A stretch of DNA of 64,000 nt, taken from contig CAUAFG010000003.1 of NCBI GenBank assembly GCA_958428235.1, forward strand, positions 1-64,000, written 5' to 3'. Source of the DNA: Faeciplasma sp900553675. GTDB lineage: Bacteria; Bacillota; Clostridia; Oscillospirales; Ruminococcaceae. Shown here in pieces: positions 7,402-16,607 of this stretch. Both the position numbers and the translations under genes were made by a program. A model generated the notes under the pieces. The model did no database searches and was not told the DNA's origin. It saw only the letters and a program-made list of their open reading frames with translations. The first letter of the stretch is position 1; each line of letters starts with the position of its first letter.

Positions 7402-7806
7402 GCACTCGCTTTCCAACCATAATTCAAAAAGGACAAAAGTAAAGCCAACCACTCGGTATCTCTTCAAGGAACCGAAGTACGATTATCAAAGTGATAGAAG
7501 AACTGCAAACCACGGTCTGGACGAACGAACTATCACCAAAGAACGGCAGTAAATTCAAGCAGCGAACGCGAACGCTTGCAGGCAGTGAAAAGTGCGGAAA
7601 AGGGGTAGAGGGGTGAAGGGAAAGAGGGTCCAAGGGGGAGAACCGTGAGAAGCAGTAAGTGCTGCGCACTAACTGCGGGCGGGGGAAGTCCGCACTTTTG
7701 TTCGGATTTTGCTCTTCCCCCGTCTCCCCTTAGGTTCATCCCCTTTAACCCCTGCAGGCAGTAGGACATATATCAAACGGCTCACCCTGTGGAGCAAAGT
7801 GTCCTC
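7402..7806 (-). repeat. Long intergenic repeat, copy B (inverted partner of 4332-4877)
   Basis: Reverse complement of copy A without its ~155 bp insert. The two copies point in opposite directions and bracket the TetR/ABC/peptide genes. The block at 7638-7718 differs from copy A by only a few bases. Confidence 0.8.
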
Positions 7807-7902
7807 ATAATTCAATAAATCCCTGCAAACTCCATCATACAGCAATTCTGCACCCGCTATTTGTACTCATTTCAGACAAATATTAGTATAATATCAAAGC
7901 AA

Positions 7903-7941
7903 AAGCCTGCACAAATCCCGAAAAAGGGTTCGTACAGGCTT
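7903..7941 (-). terminator. Stem-loop after the FtsX-type ABC operon
   Basis: Inverted repeat AAGCCTG/CAGGCTT around an inner TCCCGAAAAAGGG-type hairpin, 20 bases after the permease stop (7961). T-run on the minus strand is short. Confidence 0.5.
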
Positions 7942-7960
7942 ATATTATGAAATAAATTTT

Positions 7961-10900
7961 CTATTCAATCGCCTTCATAGCCTCAGCCATGTTAATCCGC
8001 TTTGTCTTTACAGTCAGCGCAAGGTCTACTATCACGGTAAAGGCAAAGGTAATGGCGATAGAAATAAGATAGCTTGCAAGGTTCAGCCGACAGCCAAAGT
8101 ACATCGAGCTAATCTTAATCTGCACCATAACGTAGTTTAAAAGCGCAATTCCCATCGGGATTCCCGCAACTGCCGCAATCGCCGTTAGGATGATGTTTTC
8201 GCGGAAGACATAGGCGTTCTGCTCCTTTTGGTAGAAGCCTAAAACCTTTAATGTAGCAATCTCGCGTGAGCGTTCGGTTATCGTGATGTTGGTAAGATTA
8301 TACAAAACGATAAACGCCAGCGCACCTGCGCAGACAAGCACTATCAGCACAATGTAGTCGAGACTTGAAAGCATGCTTCCCACGCGCGTTCTCATGTCGT
8401 TGTTGATAAACGCCCCAGCAACGTTTTCGCAGTTGAGGAGCAGAGCGGCGGCAGAGTGCTCATCCTCGCCATCCTTAAAGCAGACATATGCCGTGTTTAT
8501 GGCGGGATCCTCTCCCACGGCTTGGGCGTAGGTCTCGGCGCTTATGTAAACGTAGTCGTAGATGTAGTTGTCAAATATGCCGCTGACAGTGGCGCGGATG
8601 GTGTTGTAGTTTGAATCCCGAAGGATAATTTCGTCCCCCACCTTAACGCCGAACTCGTTTGCTAAGCGATAGTTTATCACCGCCCCGCCGGTCTGCGGAA
8701 ACGGCACCTTTTCCTCGCCGCGGTGAAGGTCGATAAACCCGTCCGGACTTTCGGTGCATACGTTCAGGTTTACCGAAGCCGGAGCGTTGTCCGAATCCTC
8801 GGTAATAAAATCGAGCTTTTGGGTGTGCAGGAACAAAACGTCCTCCGCAACGCTTGCCGACTCGCTTTCAAACCGAGCCATGCTGTCTGTGTTCATATCG
8901 TCGATAAAGCTTACCTCGGCGTCGAAGACGGTTATTTCGTCGTACTGATAGTCGATTATCGGCTGAATCGAATCGCGGATTCCAAAGCCTGTCAGCAGCA
9001 GCGCGGTGCAGCCGCCTATTCCTATTATCATCATAACCATACGCTTTTTGTATCGCAGGATGTTGCGAATGGAGACCTTGTGCAGGAATTTAACGTGCTT
9101 CCAGATAAATCCGATTCGCTCAAGCAATATCCTTTTGCCCGCTGCTGGAGATTTGGGACGTATCAGCGAGGCTGCATTCTCCTGCAAATCTCTGCGGCAT
9201 ACAAGCCATGTCGCTCCCAGAGAGCATAAAAGATACATTCCCGCGCAGACGGCAAACAGCTTCCAGTCGAGCACAAACTCCACCGGTCTGTTTATGGCAT
9301 ACATTATTTTGTAGACCTGCCATAAAGCCATAGGCATAAGCCGCGAGCCAAGCAGGAACCCAAGTATGCAGCCCACTGCCGAAGCGCTTCCGGCGTAGAT
9401 CAGGTACTGCGAGATAATTGCTGTGTCGCCATAGCCCATAGCCTTTAAAACGCCGTTTTCGGTTCGCTTTTCGCTTACCATGCGGGTCATGGTGGTTATG
9501 CACACCAGCGCCGCCACAAGGAAGAAGAACAGCGGAAACACCTTTGCAACTCCCGAAACTATGGAGGTATCGTTCTCCAAGCTGGCATATCCTATGTTGG
9601 TAAGCCTATCCAGCGAATAGATTGAGGCTTTTTTAAGCTCGGCAAGCTCCTTAACAGCCTCCGCGATATCCGACCTTGCCTCCGAAAGCTTTATAACGCC
9701 GTCGTCATACTCCGCCTGAGCGTCTGAAAGCTCGGCTTCGGTGTCGGCAAAGCCCTCTTGCGCTTCGGTGCAGCCGTCGTTGTACTCTTTAAGCTTTTCC
9801 TGATAAGTCTTTTCGGCTTCTGCCAGCTCGGACTCGGAATCTTCAAGCTGAGCCTTGATTTCCGGCATCTCAGCCATAGGGTCAGCCTTGATTTTGTCTA
9901 TCTCTTTTTGGGATGATTCAAGAGTATTGCGCGCTTCGTTAAGCTCCGATTCAGCCTTTGCAAGCTTAGCTTTTGCGTCCTCGCGGGCGGTTTGCAGCAC
10001 AATACGGCTGCCGTCAACCTCAGCCTGAGCGGCGTTCAGCTGTGCTTCGGTTTCGGCATACTTTTGCTGAGCGGCGGCGTATGCGGCTTCGTATTCCGCA
10101 AGACCCTTGTTGTACCCGCTTTCGGTGGCGTTCAAAACCGCCGCACCTGTCTGAATCTGAATATATGCCGACGGCGGCAGAGCGGCAATGCTTGCCTTCA
10201 TCTCCTCAATCTGAGCCTTTGCAGCTTCAAGCTGCCGCTTTGACTCTTCAAGCTGAGCGTCTGCCGATTTGCGCTCTTTTTGATACTTCTGCCGCGCCTC
10301 GTTTATATCCGACTGAGCCTTGTCGAGCGCGGCTTGATTATCCGCAAGCTCGGCTTCGGCTTTTGCCTTTTGCTCTTGATACTCTGCCAGACCCTTTTCG
10401 TAATCCTCCCAGCCCTTTTTAAGCTCGGATTCGTACTTTTCAAGCTCGGCGGCGACTTCTGGGATTTCCCCGATCGGGTCAGCCTTGGCGGCTTTAAGCT
10501 TTGCCCACGAATCGTCCAGCTCGGCGCGGGCTTTGTCAAGCTCCTCTTTAGCGTCGGCAAGCTCCGACTCTATTCTTGATTTCTCGCTGCGATAAGTCTC
10601 CCAGCCGTCGTCCAGTTCAAGCTTGGCGTCTGCAAGCTCGATTGATTTATCCTCAAGCTCAGCCTGAGCGTCGGCTATTTCCTTTTCGCCGTCACGCAAA
10701 AGCTTGTCGTAGCGCATATCCGCTCTTTCGCGCAGAAGCGTTTCAGCCGAGGTTTTAAGCGACACCAGCTGAGCTTCGTATTCTTCGGAATATATCTCGC
10801 CCCTTTGCGGCAGAGTGAGGTATATTTCGGTGTAGTAGTCGGTTGTAAAGCCCTCCGGCAGCATATAAACATACCCCGAAACCGAGCCGCTGCCCAGCGA

Positions 10901-11446
10901 GGTTGTTCCTCTCTCAAAATTGATGTATTCCGAGGAGTTTACAAGTCCCACCACGGTATATTCATCATATGCAAATGTGTCAAAGGTGTCCTGCGAGTTG
11001 TCTTCCGAAAGGACTATCTTATCCCCAACGCTGCTTCCGGCAGAGTGGAGATTATCCAAAACGCACTCGTTAGGGCTTTTTGGCAGTCTTCCGGACACCA
11101 CGTCCACCCCGTTTGCGCCGTCAAGCAGCATATGCGCATGAAGAACCGAGTCGGAGCCGCTGTCGGTAAGATAGATAAAGTCCGCGCTAACCGAGCCGTA
11201 AGCCTTGTCAACGCCTTTTAGCTCAGAAAATGCTTCAACGTCCTCGTCGGTAAGTCCAAGAGTGCTTATCAGGCGGACGTCGTACAGGTTAAGCTCGTTG
11301 AGGTAGTCGTCGGCGGTTTTAATCATTGCGGTTTCGCTGACCCTTAATCCGGAGAAAAAGCCGACTCCCAGAGCGATAATGGCAAGAATTGCAAGATATC
11401 TTCCGAAAGACTTTTTAATTGTCCTTAAAACCGATTTAAAAAGCAT
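7961..11446 (-). CDS. Large FtsX/MacB-type ABC permease with coiled-coil insert
   Basis: 1161-residue ABC permease. One N-terminal membrane helix (about 18-34), an extracellular part, then a long highly charged coiled coil (about 255-625, rich in Glu, Lys, Ala, with repeated AELxDAxAELDxA heptads), an FtsX domain with several helices (about 635-800), a second extracellular MacB-like part and a second FtsX domain at the C-terminus. This plan fits large clostridial and lactobacillal permeases annotated as FtsX-like, thought to act on the cell envelope or peptide resistance. Start at ATG 11446, preceded by AGGAGTGACG. The ATPase gene is 17 bp upstream. The coiled coil could reach across the wall; its partner is unknown. 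Confidence 0.85.
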   Translation of the reverse strand: MLFKSVLRTIKKSFGRYLAILAIIALGVGFFSGLRVSETAMIKTADDYLNELNLYDVRLISTLGLTDEDVEAFSELKGVDKAYGSVSADFIYLTDSGSDSVLHAHMLLDGANGVDVVSGRLPKSPNECVLDNLHSAGSSVGDKIVLSEDNSQDTFDTFAYDEYTVVGLVNSSEYINFERGTTSLGSGSVSGYVYMLPEGFTTDYYTEIYLTLPQRGEIYSEEYEAQLVSLKTSAETLLRERADMRYDKLLRDGEKEIADAQAELEDKSIELADAKLELDDGWETYRSEKSRIESELADAKEELDKARAELDDSWAKLKAAKADPIGEIPEVAAELEKYESELKKGWEDYEKGLAEYQEQKAKAEAELADNQAALDKAQSDINEARQKYQKERKSADAQLEESKRQLEAAKAQIEEMKASIAALPPSAYIQIQTGAAVLNATESGYNKGLAEYEAAYAAAQQKYAETEAQLNAAQAEVDGSRIVLQTAREDAKAKLAKAESELNEARNTLESSQKEIDKIKADPMAEMPEIKAQLEDSESELAEAEKTYQEKLKEYNDGCTEAQEGFADTEAELSDAQAEYDDGVIKLSEARSDIAEAVKELAELKKASIYSLDRLTNIGYASLENDTSIVSGVAKVFPLFFFLVAALVCITTMTRMVSEKRTENGVLKAMGYGDTAIISQYLIYAGSASAVGCILGFLLGSRLMPMALWQVYKIMYAINRPVEFVLDWKLFAVCAGMYLLCSLGATWLVCRRDLQENAASLIRPKSPAAGKRILLERIGFIWKHVKFLHKVSIRNILRYKKRMVMMIIGIGGCTALLLTGFGIRDSIQPIIDYQYDEITVFDAEVSFIDDMNTDSMARFESESASVAEDVLFLHTQKLDFITEDSDNAPASVNLNVCTESPDGFIDLHRGEEKVPFPQTGGAVINYRLANEFGVKVGDEIILRDSNYNTIRATVSGIFDNYIYDYVYISAETYAQAVGEDPAINTAYVCFKDGEDEHSAAALLLNCENVAGAFINNDMRTRVGSMLSSLDYIVLIVLVCAGALAFIVLYNLTNITITERSREIATLKVLGFYQKEQNAYVFRENIILTAIAAVAGIPMGIALLNYVMVQIKISSMYFGCRLNLASYLISIAITFAFTVIVDLALTVKTKRINMAEAMKAIE

Positions 11447-11463
11447 TACGTCACTCCTAAATT

Positions 11464-12168
11464 CTACCACTCGATGTCTTCAACCGGAACCGCCTTTTCG
11501 TTTTTCTGCTGGCTTATAACAGTTCCGTTTTTAACGGTTATCACCCTGTCTGCCATGGCTGTAAGCGCCGAGTTGTGGGTGATGATAATTACCGTCATAC
11601 CCTTGGCGCGGCAGGTGTCCTGCAAAAGCTTTAAAACCTGCTTGCCGGTTACGTAATCAAGCGCGCCCGTCGGCTCGTCGCACAAAAGAAGCTTGGGATT
11701 TTTTGCAAGCGCCCTTGCGATAGACACCCTCTGCTGCTCGCCGCCCGAAAGCTGCGCCGGAAAGTTTTTTGCTCTGTCCTTTAAGCCAACGTGCTCTATT
11801 ACCTCGGCAGGGTCGAGCGGGTTGCGGCAGATTTCGGTTGCCATCTCCACGTTTTCAAGGGCGGTAAGGTTTTGTATCAGGTTGTAAAACTGGAATACAA
11901 ATCCAACATCATACCGCCGGTAGGTAGTCAGCTTGCGCCGTGGGTAGGCGGATATCTCCTCGCCGTCGATAAGCACCCTGCCGCTTGTAAGGCTGTCCAT
12001 GCCGCCGAGTATATTTAAAAGGGTGGTCTTGCCCGCGCCGGAAGGTCCCACAATAACGCAAAGCTCACCCTTTTCTATTGTAAAGCTTGCTCCGGAAAGG
12101 GCGTTTATCTTAACCTCGCCCATATCGTAGACCTTGCTTACATTATCAAATTCTATAAAATGACTCAC
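11464..12168 (-). CDS. ABC ATPase partner of the FtsX permease
   Basis: About 234 residues of the MacB/LolD class: Walker A GPSGAGKTTLLN, Q-loop FQFYNLIQNLTA, signature LSGGEQQRVSIARALA, Walker B LLLCDEPTGALD, and switch THN. I favour GTG 12168 (VSHFIEFDNVS) because GGAG lies eight bases upstream; an ATG seven codons earlier (12189) lacks a site. It powers the permease encoded immediately after it. Confidence 0.88.
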   Translation of the reverse strand: MSHFIEFDNVSKVYDMGEVKINALSGASFTIEKGELCVIVGPSGAGKTTLLNILGGMDSLTSGRVLIDGEEISAYPRRKLTTYRRYDVGFVFQFYNLIQNLTALENVEMATEICRNPLDPAEVIEHVGLKDRAKNFPAQLSGGEQQRVSIARALAKNPKLLLCDEPTGALDYVTGKQVLKLLQDTCRAKGMTVIIITHNSALTAMADRVITVKNGTVISQQKNEKAVPVEDIEW

Positions 12169-12203
12169 CTGATCAGCTCCATGATACATAATATTTCAGT
12201 TAA

Positions 12204-12232
12204 ATAATATCACTTTTTTCGATGTTTTTCAA
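12204..12232 (-). promoter_or_regulatory. Sigma-A promoter of the FtsX-type ABC operon
   Basis: Minus strand: TTGAAA (12227-12232), 17 bp, TATTAT (12204-12209). Confidence 0.65.
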
Positions 12233-12282
12233 TGGAAAACATATGATTATTGTGACAGTCAGGTGAAAATTTGCGTATAAAA

Positions 12283-12318
12283 TCAGCCTGATATACATTG
12301 ATGTATACCAAGCTGAGG
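12283..12318 (-). terminator. Terminator-like hairpin after the acetyltransferase gene
   Basis: AGCCT/AGGCT outer stem with inner TATACA/TGTATA stem; minus-strand reading ends in GATTTTA. Confidence 0.5.
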
Positions 12319-12320
12319 CT

Positions 12321-12947
12321 TTATTTTTTTATCAGGATGTGCCAGATGTCGCCGCCGTAAAATCCGCAGCGGCGGTAGGTTTTTTCGGGATTGGTGACGT
12401 TATCACACTCACCCGATACCGTTGCAAACTCCGCAAAGCCGCTCATAATCTCCAGCGAGCGACATATCAGCGCGGAGGCTATGCCCTTACCCCTGTACTT
12501 AGGAAGCACCTGTAACCACTCGATAATCCCCTCGCCAGCTTCGGAATCGTACTCCGAAACGGCTGAGCCTACAAGCCTGCCGCCGTGGAATGCGCCTATC
12601 CAAAGCTCGGGGCGGTATGTTGCGTTAGCCGTCCAGCCCTTTACATCATCCTCAAACACGCTTATCTGCGAATGGGTGTAGGAAACGTTTATCATATCTG
12701 CAAGCTTGCCAAAGCTGTCCGGCGAGATGGTATTCAAGCGGTATTCGCCGATATCGCACTTGGGAATTTGCTTCAGGTCGTGCTTAAGGCGGAAGTATCG
12801 CGTATCGTTATAATTTTCCAAAAGGCTGCTGTCAAACTCTCTGTCATGGACGATTTTAATGCTTTCGGGCACGGAAATCAGCTTATTCTTCCAATATGGG
12901 ATCGACAGCGAGCCGCAGGGGTTGCGCTTATATTCCTCTATCGTCAC
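12321..12947 (-). CDS. GNAT family N-acetyltransferase
   Basis: 208 residues. Acetyl-CoA motif VLPKYRGKGIASALI (Q/R-x-x-G-x-G type) in the second half, then the C-terminal strand region YRRCGFYGGDIWHILIKK. Start chosen at GTG 12947 (VTIEEYKRN): it overlaps the stop of the upstream hydrolase gene as GTGA, giving coupled translation. A longer open frame upstream is only the shadow of that gene. Substrate unknown. Confidence 0.75.
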   Translation of the reverse strand: MTIEEYKRNPCGSLSIPYWKNKLISVPESIKIVHDREFDSSLLENYNDTRYFRLKHDLKQIPKCDIGEYRLNTISPDSFGKLADMINVSYTHSQISVFEDDVKGWTANATYRPELWIGAFHGGRLVGSAVSEYDSEAGEGIIEWLQVLPKYRGKGIASALICRSLEIMSGFAEFATVSGECDNVTNPEKTYRRCGFYGGDIWHILIKK

Positions 12948-14116
12948 CCAAGCTCGCTCCTGATTGCGTTGACAAGCTTGCGGGTGAGCGAGCTTGTGCC
13001 GCAGTCCACCCTTTGCATTCCCATCAGGATGGTAAGACCGGATTCGGGGCAGTTTGCAAAGTAGCAGCCAAGCCAGCCGTCCCAGCCGTATTCGCCCTTT
13101 TCCACGAAGTAATGCGCCTGTCCGGGGTCTACACAGTTTCTCATCAGATTGCCATAGCTGAAGCCGCAAAGTCCGCGCCAGTGCTCGCCCAATTCTCTCA
13201 TCTGCCACGGCATAAGGCTGGGCGAAGTCATATATTTAACCGCTCTTTGAGACAGTATGCGCTTGCCGTTAAGCTCGCCGCCGTTTAAAAGCATGGTTGC
13301 AAACTTGGCATAATCATCCAAGGTGGTACAAAGTCCCGCGCCGCCCGATTCAAACGCGGGAGCAAAGTCCATAGCGTAATTTATGCCGAGATGGTTGCCG
13401 TTTTTGGGAGCTTCGACAACCTTCCAGTTGGCATAATCTGTCATATAGATTTTAGTAAGCCTGTTCTGCTTTTCGGCAGGAACCCAGAAGGCGGTGTCGG
13501 TCATGCCAAGGGGCTCAAAAATCTCCTTTTGCAGAAACTCGCCAAAGCGCATTCCCGAAACCTGCTCAACCACTGCTCCCAGAACATCCGCCGAAGCGCC
13601 GTACATAAACTTGTCGCCGGGGTTAAAGCAAAGGTCGCACCCGCCGACTCTTTGGGCAAACTCCGCCGTAGTCACGGGATTGTCGGTGTACATTCTGCGG
13701 TTGATATCCGAAAAAATCTCAGCCGACTGCGCCCATGCACCCTCTCCTCCGGGATAAGGTATGCCGGAGGTCATGTTCATTAAGTCCTTAACGGTTATCT
13801 CCTGCTCGGTTTTAACGCGCTTGCCGTCCACAATCATGTGTGCGGGCTTAAAGCCGGGCATAAACCATGCCAAGCAGTTGGAAAGGTCGAGCTGACCTCT
13901 GTCCACAAGAATCATCACTGCAGCGGCGGTTATCGGCTTTGACATGGAGTAAAGCCTTACAATGGTATCGCGCGAAAACGGAACCTTGTTTTCAAGGTCG
14001 CGATAGCCGTATTCCTCGTAGATAAGCTCCTTGCCGTTTTTAAGTACAAGCAGATTTGCGCCGGCGGTAAATCTGCGGTCGTCTATTTCTTCTTTGAAAA
14101 TTCTTTGTAAGTCCAT
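12944..14116 (-). CDS. Beta-lactamase-fold serine hydrolase (esterase/class C-like)
   Basis: 390 residues of the beta-lactamase/penicillin-binding family (PF00144). Catalytic SxxK is SMSK (Ser57, Lys60), and the second motif is Y172-G-A. A likely third motif is in the C-terminal glycine-rich segment WDGWLGCYF. No signal peptide, so probably an intracellular esterase or peptidase rather than an antibiotic beta-lactamase. It shares an operon with the GNAT gene and has a perfect promoter upstream (14151-14179). Confidence 0.85.
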   Translation of the reverse strand: MDLQRIFKEEIDDRRFTAGANLLVLKNGKELIYEEYGYRDLENKVPFSRDTIVRLYSMSKPITAAAVMILVDRGQLDLSNCLAWFMPGFKPAHMIVDGKRVKTEQEITVKDLMNMTSGIPYPGGEGAWAQSAEIFSDINRRMYTDNPVTTAEFAQRVGGCDLCFNPGDKFMYGASADVLGAVVEQVSGMRFGEFLQKEIFEPLGMTDTAFWVPAEKQNRLTKIYMTDYANWKVVEAPKNGNHLGINYAMDFAPAFESGGAGLCTTLDDYAKFATMLLNGGELNGKRILSQRAVKYMTSPSLMPWQMRELGEHWRGLCGFSYGNLMRNCVDPGQAHYFVEKGEYGWDGWLGCYFANCPESGLTILMGMQRVDCGTSSLTRKLVNAIRSELG

Positions 14117-14150
14117 GTTGATTGCTCCCCTTGATTATATTGATGGTACT

Positions 14151-14179
14151 ATTATAATACGGTTTTGGCGCAGTGTCAA
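14151..14179 (-). promoter_or_regulatory. Sigma-A promoter of the serine hydrolase operon
   Basis: Minus strand: TTGACA (14174-14179), 17 bp, TATAAT (14151-14156), consensus at every position. Confidence 0.85.
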
Positions 14180-14186
14180 ACATATA

Positions 14187-14215
14187 TTGATTTATTTTTG
14201 AAAATGGTGTATAAT
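14187..14215 (+). promoter_or_regulatory. Sigma-A promoter of the C39-like gene and rnhA
   Basis: TTGATT (14187-14192), 17 bp, TATAAT (14210-14215), divergent from the promoter on the other strand. Confidence 0.8.
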
Positions 14216-14241
14216 ACTTAAAAAATGAAAAGAGGAATATT

Positions 14242-14610
14242 ATGAAGCTTGTTATGCAGCCGACCGATACCACCTGCGGTCAGGCGTGTATCGCCATGAT
14301 TACGGGAAAAGATATTGAAACCGTTATAAAGGACATGAAAACCTCGGGTCCGACATCGATAGGTCAGCTTATCGAAGCTTTGGATTTATACAAGGTTGCG
14401 CATGCCGAAAGGAATGTTCGGATATCAAAGAAAAATCCGGTTCCATATGAATGCTCGATACTGACAGTTCACACCAACGCCGGCTACACTCATTGGTCTT
14501 TGTTGTTCGACGGAAAATACTTCGACCCTGAGTTCGGTCTTATCGAGGGCGAATATACTCACGGAAAAATAACCTCTTATCTGGCAATATATAACATCAA
14601 CGATAATTAA
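14242..14610 (+). CDS. Peptidase C39-like protein
   Basis: 122 residues with a papain-like triad pattern: Cys12 in QPTDTTCGQACIAM, His84 in THWSLL and Asp95 in KYFDP. This resembles the peptidase C39 domain used to cut Gly-Gly leaders, but it stands alone without a transporter, so it may be a free cysteine peptidase or an inactive relative. AGAGGA precedes the ATG. It is co-transcribed with rnhA (11 bp gap). Confidence 0.75.
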   Translation: MKLVMQPTDTTCGQACIAMITGKDIETVIKDMKTSGPTSIGQLIEALDLYKVAHAERNVRISKKNPVPYECSILTVHTNAGYTHWSLLFDGKYFDPEFGLIEGEYTHGKITSYLAIYNINDN

Positions 14611-14621
14611 GGACATACAGC

Positions 14622-15062
14622 ATGAAAACAGTTAACATCTATACAGACGGTGCCTGTTCGGGCAATCCCGGTCCGGGAGGGTGGGCGGCTATACTTAAAT
14701 ACGGCGAGGCGGTAAAGGAGCTTTCCGGCGGAGAGCTTAGCACCACCAACAACCGCATGGAGCTGACAGCAGTTATCAAGGGCTTGGAGGCTCTTAAGGA
14801 GGACTGCAAGGTTATCCTTACGACGGATTCTAAATACGTCTGCGACGCTATGCAAAAGGGCTGGGCGTGGAGCTGGAAGAAAAAAGGCTGGAAGCGCTCA
14901 AACGGCGAGCCTGCCTTAAATCCCGATTTGTGGGAGAAGCTTTTGTTGTTGTCGCAAAAGCACAAAATCGAGTTTGTCTGGGTAAAAGGGCACGCAGGGC
15001 ACCCCGAAAATGAGCGGTGCGACACGTTGGCGGTTGGTGAATACAAGAAGCTGATGAAATAA
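14622..15062 (+). CDS. rnhA: Ribonuclease HI
   Basis: 146 residues; degrades the RNA strand of RNA-DNA hybrids such as R-loops and primers. The four catalytic acids are visible: Asp9 (YTDGACSGNPG), Glu47 (NRMELTA), Asp69 (TTDSKYV) and Asp134 (ERCDTLA), with the conserved His124 (KGHAGHPEN). Full length for the bacterial family. Second gene of a short operon after the C39-like gene. Confidence 0.95.
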   Translation: MKTVNIYTDGACSGNPGPGGWAAILKYGEAVKELSGGELSTTNNRMELTAVIKGLEALKEDCKVILTTDSKYVCDAMQKGWAWSWKKKGWKRSNGEPALNPDLWEKLLLLSQKHKIEFVWVKGHAGHPENERCDTLAVGEYKKLMK

Positions 15063-15070
15063 GCTGAGGG

Positions 15071-15262
15071 TTTGTGCGGTTACCGCCGGCGCGCCCATCC
15101 GGAAAGGCGTTCTATCGCGGTTCCTGCGGGAGCCGTGCAGAGTGCGGGCGGAGGTCTTGGACGCTCCGCGTCCTGACGGCTTACGCCGTCCACGCGCCGT
15201 GCGCGTAGACCTCCGCTGCCACAAAAGTGTGTGGGCGCGCCTACCCTCCTACCCGCACAAAT
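15071..15262. repeat. GC-rich cruciform-like structured element
   Basis: About 190 bp of nested inverted repeats between rnhA and nifS. Outer arms: TTGTGCGG/CCGCACAA (15072-15079, 15253-15260) and GGCGCGCCCA/TGGGCGCGCC (15088-15097, 15232-15241). Inner arms: GCGGAGGTCT/AGACCTCCGC (15148-15157, 15207-15216). The tip holds mini-hairpins including GACGGCTTACGCCGTC. Base composition is far more GC-rich than its surroundings. It could be a REP-like or miniature transposable element or a structured RNA; no reading frame is convincing. Confidence 0.75.
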
Positions 15263-15296
15263 CCGTATTTTCACGATAATTTCACTCAGTTAGCCC

Positions 15297-15325
15297 TTGA
15301 CAACTCGGTGAGATAGTACTACAAT
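15297..15325 (+). promoter_or_regulatory. Sigma-A promoter of nifS-nifU-mnmA
   Basis: TTGACA (15297-15302), 17 bp, TACAAT (15320-15325). Confidence 0.8.
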
Positions 15326-15383
15326 ATCTATGAATGTTAAAATAACACATTCGGTTATATAACACGAAAGGAAGTTGATATAT

Positions 15384-16577
15384 ATGGAGAAACACTTTGT
15401 TTACGCCGACAATGCGGCAACCACAAGAGTTTCCGAGGCCGCCCTCGCCGCCGCCATGCCCTACTACAGGGAATGCTATGGCAACGCTTCGAGCATCTAT
15501 TCCCTTGGCATGAACGCTGCCCGCGCGGTAGTAAAGGCGCGCCAGCAGGTGGCAGACGCTATCGGCGCAAAATCAGGTGAAATCTATTTCACATCAGGAG
15601 GGTCGGAGTCGGACAACTGGGCTATCAAATGCGCCGCCGACGTTGGTGCTTCCAAGGGCAAAAAGCACATAATAACCTCAAATTTTGAACACCATGCAGT
15701 CCTTCACACCTGCGAGTATCTTGCAAAAAAGGGCTTTGATATCACCTATTTAAAGGTTGACGAAAACGGACTTGTCAATCCCGAGGACGTTAAAAACGCC
15801 ATCCGTGAGGACACCTGCCTTGTAACCATAATGTTTGCAAACAACGAAATCGGAACAGTCCAGCCGATAGCCGAAATAGGCGCTATCTGCAAGGAAAAGA
15901 AGGTGCTTTTCCACACAGACGCCGTTCAGGCTGTCGGAAACGTTCCGATTAACGTTCACGAAATGAACATTGACCTATTGTCACTTTCGGGACACAAGAT
16001 ACATGCTCCCAAGGGCATAGGCGCAATGTATATGCGCAACGGTATAAACCTGCCAAACCTTATTCATGGAGGAGCGCAGGAGCGCACAAAGCGCGCAGGA
16101 ACCGAAAACGTCCCCTCGATTGTGGCACTCGGCGTTGCCATCACCGACGCTGTTAAGGACATCCCCGCAAAGGCGGCTTTGGTTGGTGCAAAGAGGGACA
16201 GGCTTATTTCCGAGCTGCTTAAAATCAAGGAATCAAGGCTCAACGGCGACGCTGTAAAACGCCTTCCCGGAAACGTGAACATATCCTTCCGCGGAATCGA
16301 GGGCGAAAGCCTGCTTTTGTCGCTCGACCTTGCGGGAATAGCCGCTTCCTCCGGCTCTGCCTGCACCTCCGGCTCGCTCGACCCTTCGCACGTGCTTTTG
16401 GCGATAGGTCTTCCCCACGCCACCGCGCACGGCTCTTTAAGACTTACCATCAACGAGGAAACAAGCGACGAGGATATCGACTACATCATTGAAACCGTTC
16501 CAAAGGTTGTTGCAAAGCTGCGGGCAATGAGTCCCCTTTGGGAAAGAATCTGCATAGACGAGGGCATTGAGCCCTGA
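15384..16577 (+). CDS. nifS: Cysteine desulfurase (NifS/IscS family)
   Basis: 397 residues; PLP enzyme that takes sulfur from cysteine and passes it on. PLP lysine is Lys205 in SGHKIHAPKG; the catalytic Cys is Cys327 in SSGSACTSGS. I start at ATG 15384, 9 bases after AAAGGAAG. The scaffold gene nifU and the tRNA thiolase mnmA follow, so its sulfur serves both Fe-S cluster assembly and tRNA 2-thiouridine. No Rrf2/IscR regulator gene is present in front of it, unlike many Clostridia. Confidence 0.93.
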   Translation: MEKHFVYADNAATTRVSEAALAAAMPYYRECYGNASSIYSLGMNAARAVVKARQQVADAIGAKSGEIYFTSGGSESDNWAIKCAADVGASKGKKHIITSNFEHHAVLHTCEYLAKKGFDITYLKVDENGLVNPEDVKNAIREDTCLVTIMFANNEIGTVQPIAEIGAICKEKKVLFHTDAVQAVGNVPINVHEMNIDLLSLSGHKIHAPKGIGAMYMRNGINLPNLIHGGAQERTKRAGTENVPSIVALGVAITDAVKDIPAKAALVGAKRDRLISELLKIKESRLNGDAVKRLPGNVNISFRGIEGESLLLSLDLAGIAASSGSACTSGSLDPSHVLLAIGLPHATAHGSLRLTINEETSDEDIDYIIETVPKVVAKLRAMSPLWERICIDEGIEP

Positions 16578-16607
16578 TTGATATATTCTAAGAAAGGCTG
16601 ATATAAA

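Noticed and set aside
7424..7769. Open frames of about 80 codons within the inverted repeats
   Set aside because: They are not shared in frame between the two copies, lack ribosome sites and have arginine/proline/serine-rich, low-complexity composition; the element looks noncoding.
9973..10422. A 149-codon plus-strand frame opposite the FtsX coiled coil
   Set aside because: It is the antisense shadow of a repetitive Glu/Ala/Lys-rich coding region and has no ribosome site or recognisable domain.
12948..13208. Longer N-terminus of the GNAT protein
   Set aside because: Those 87 codons overlap the serine hydrolase gene in another frame and do not resemble a protein domain; GTG 12947 fits the operon overlap.
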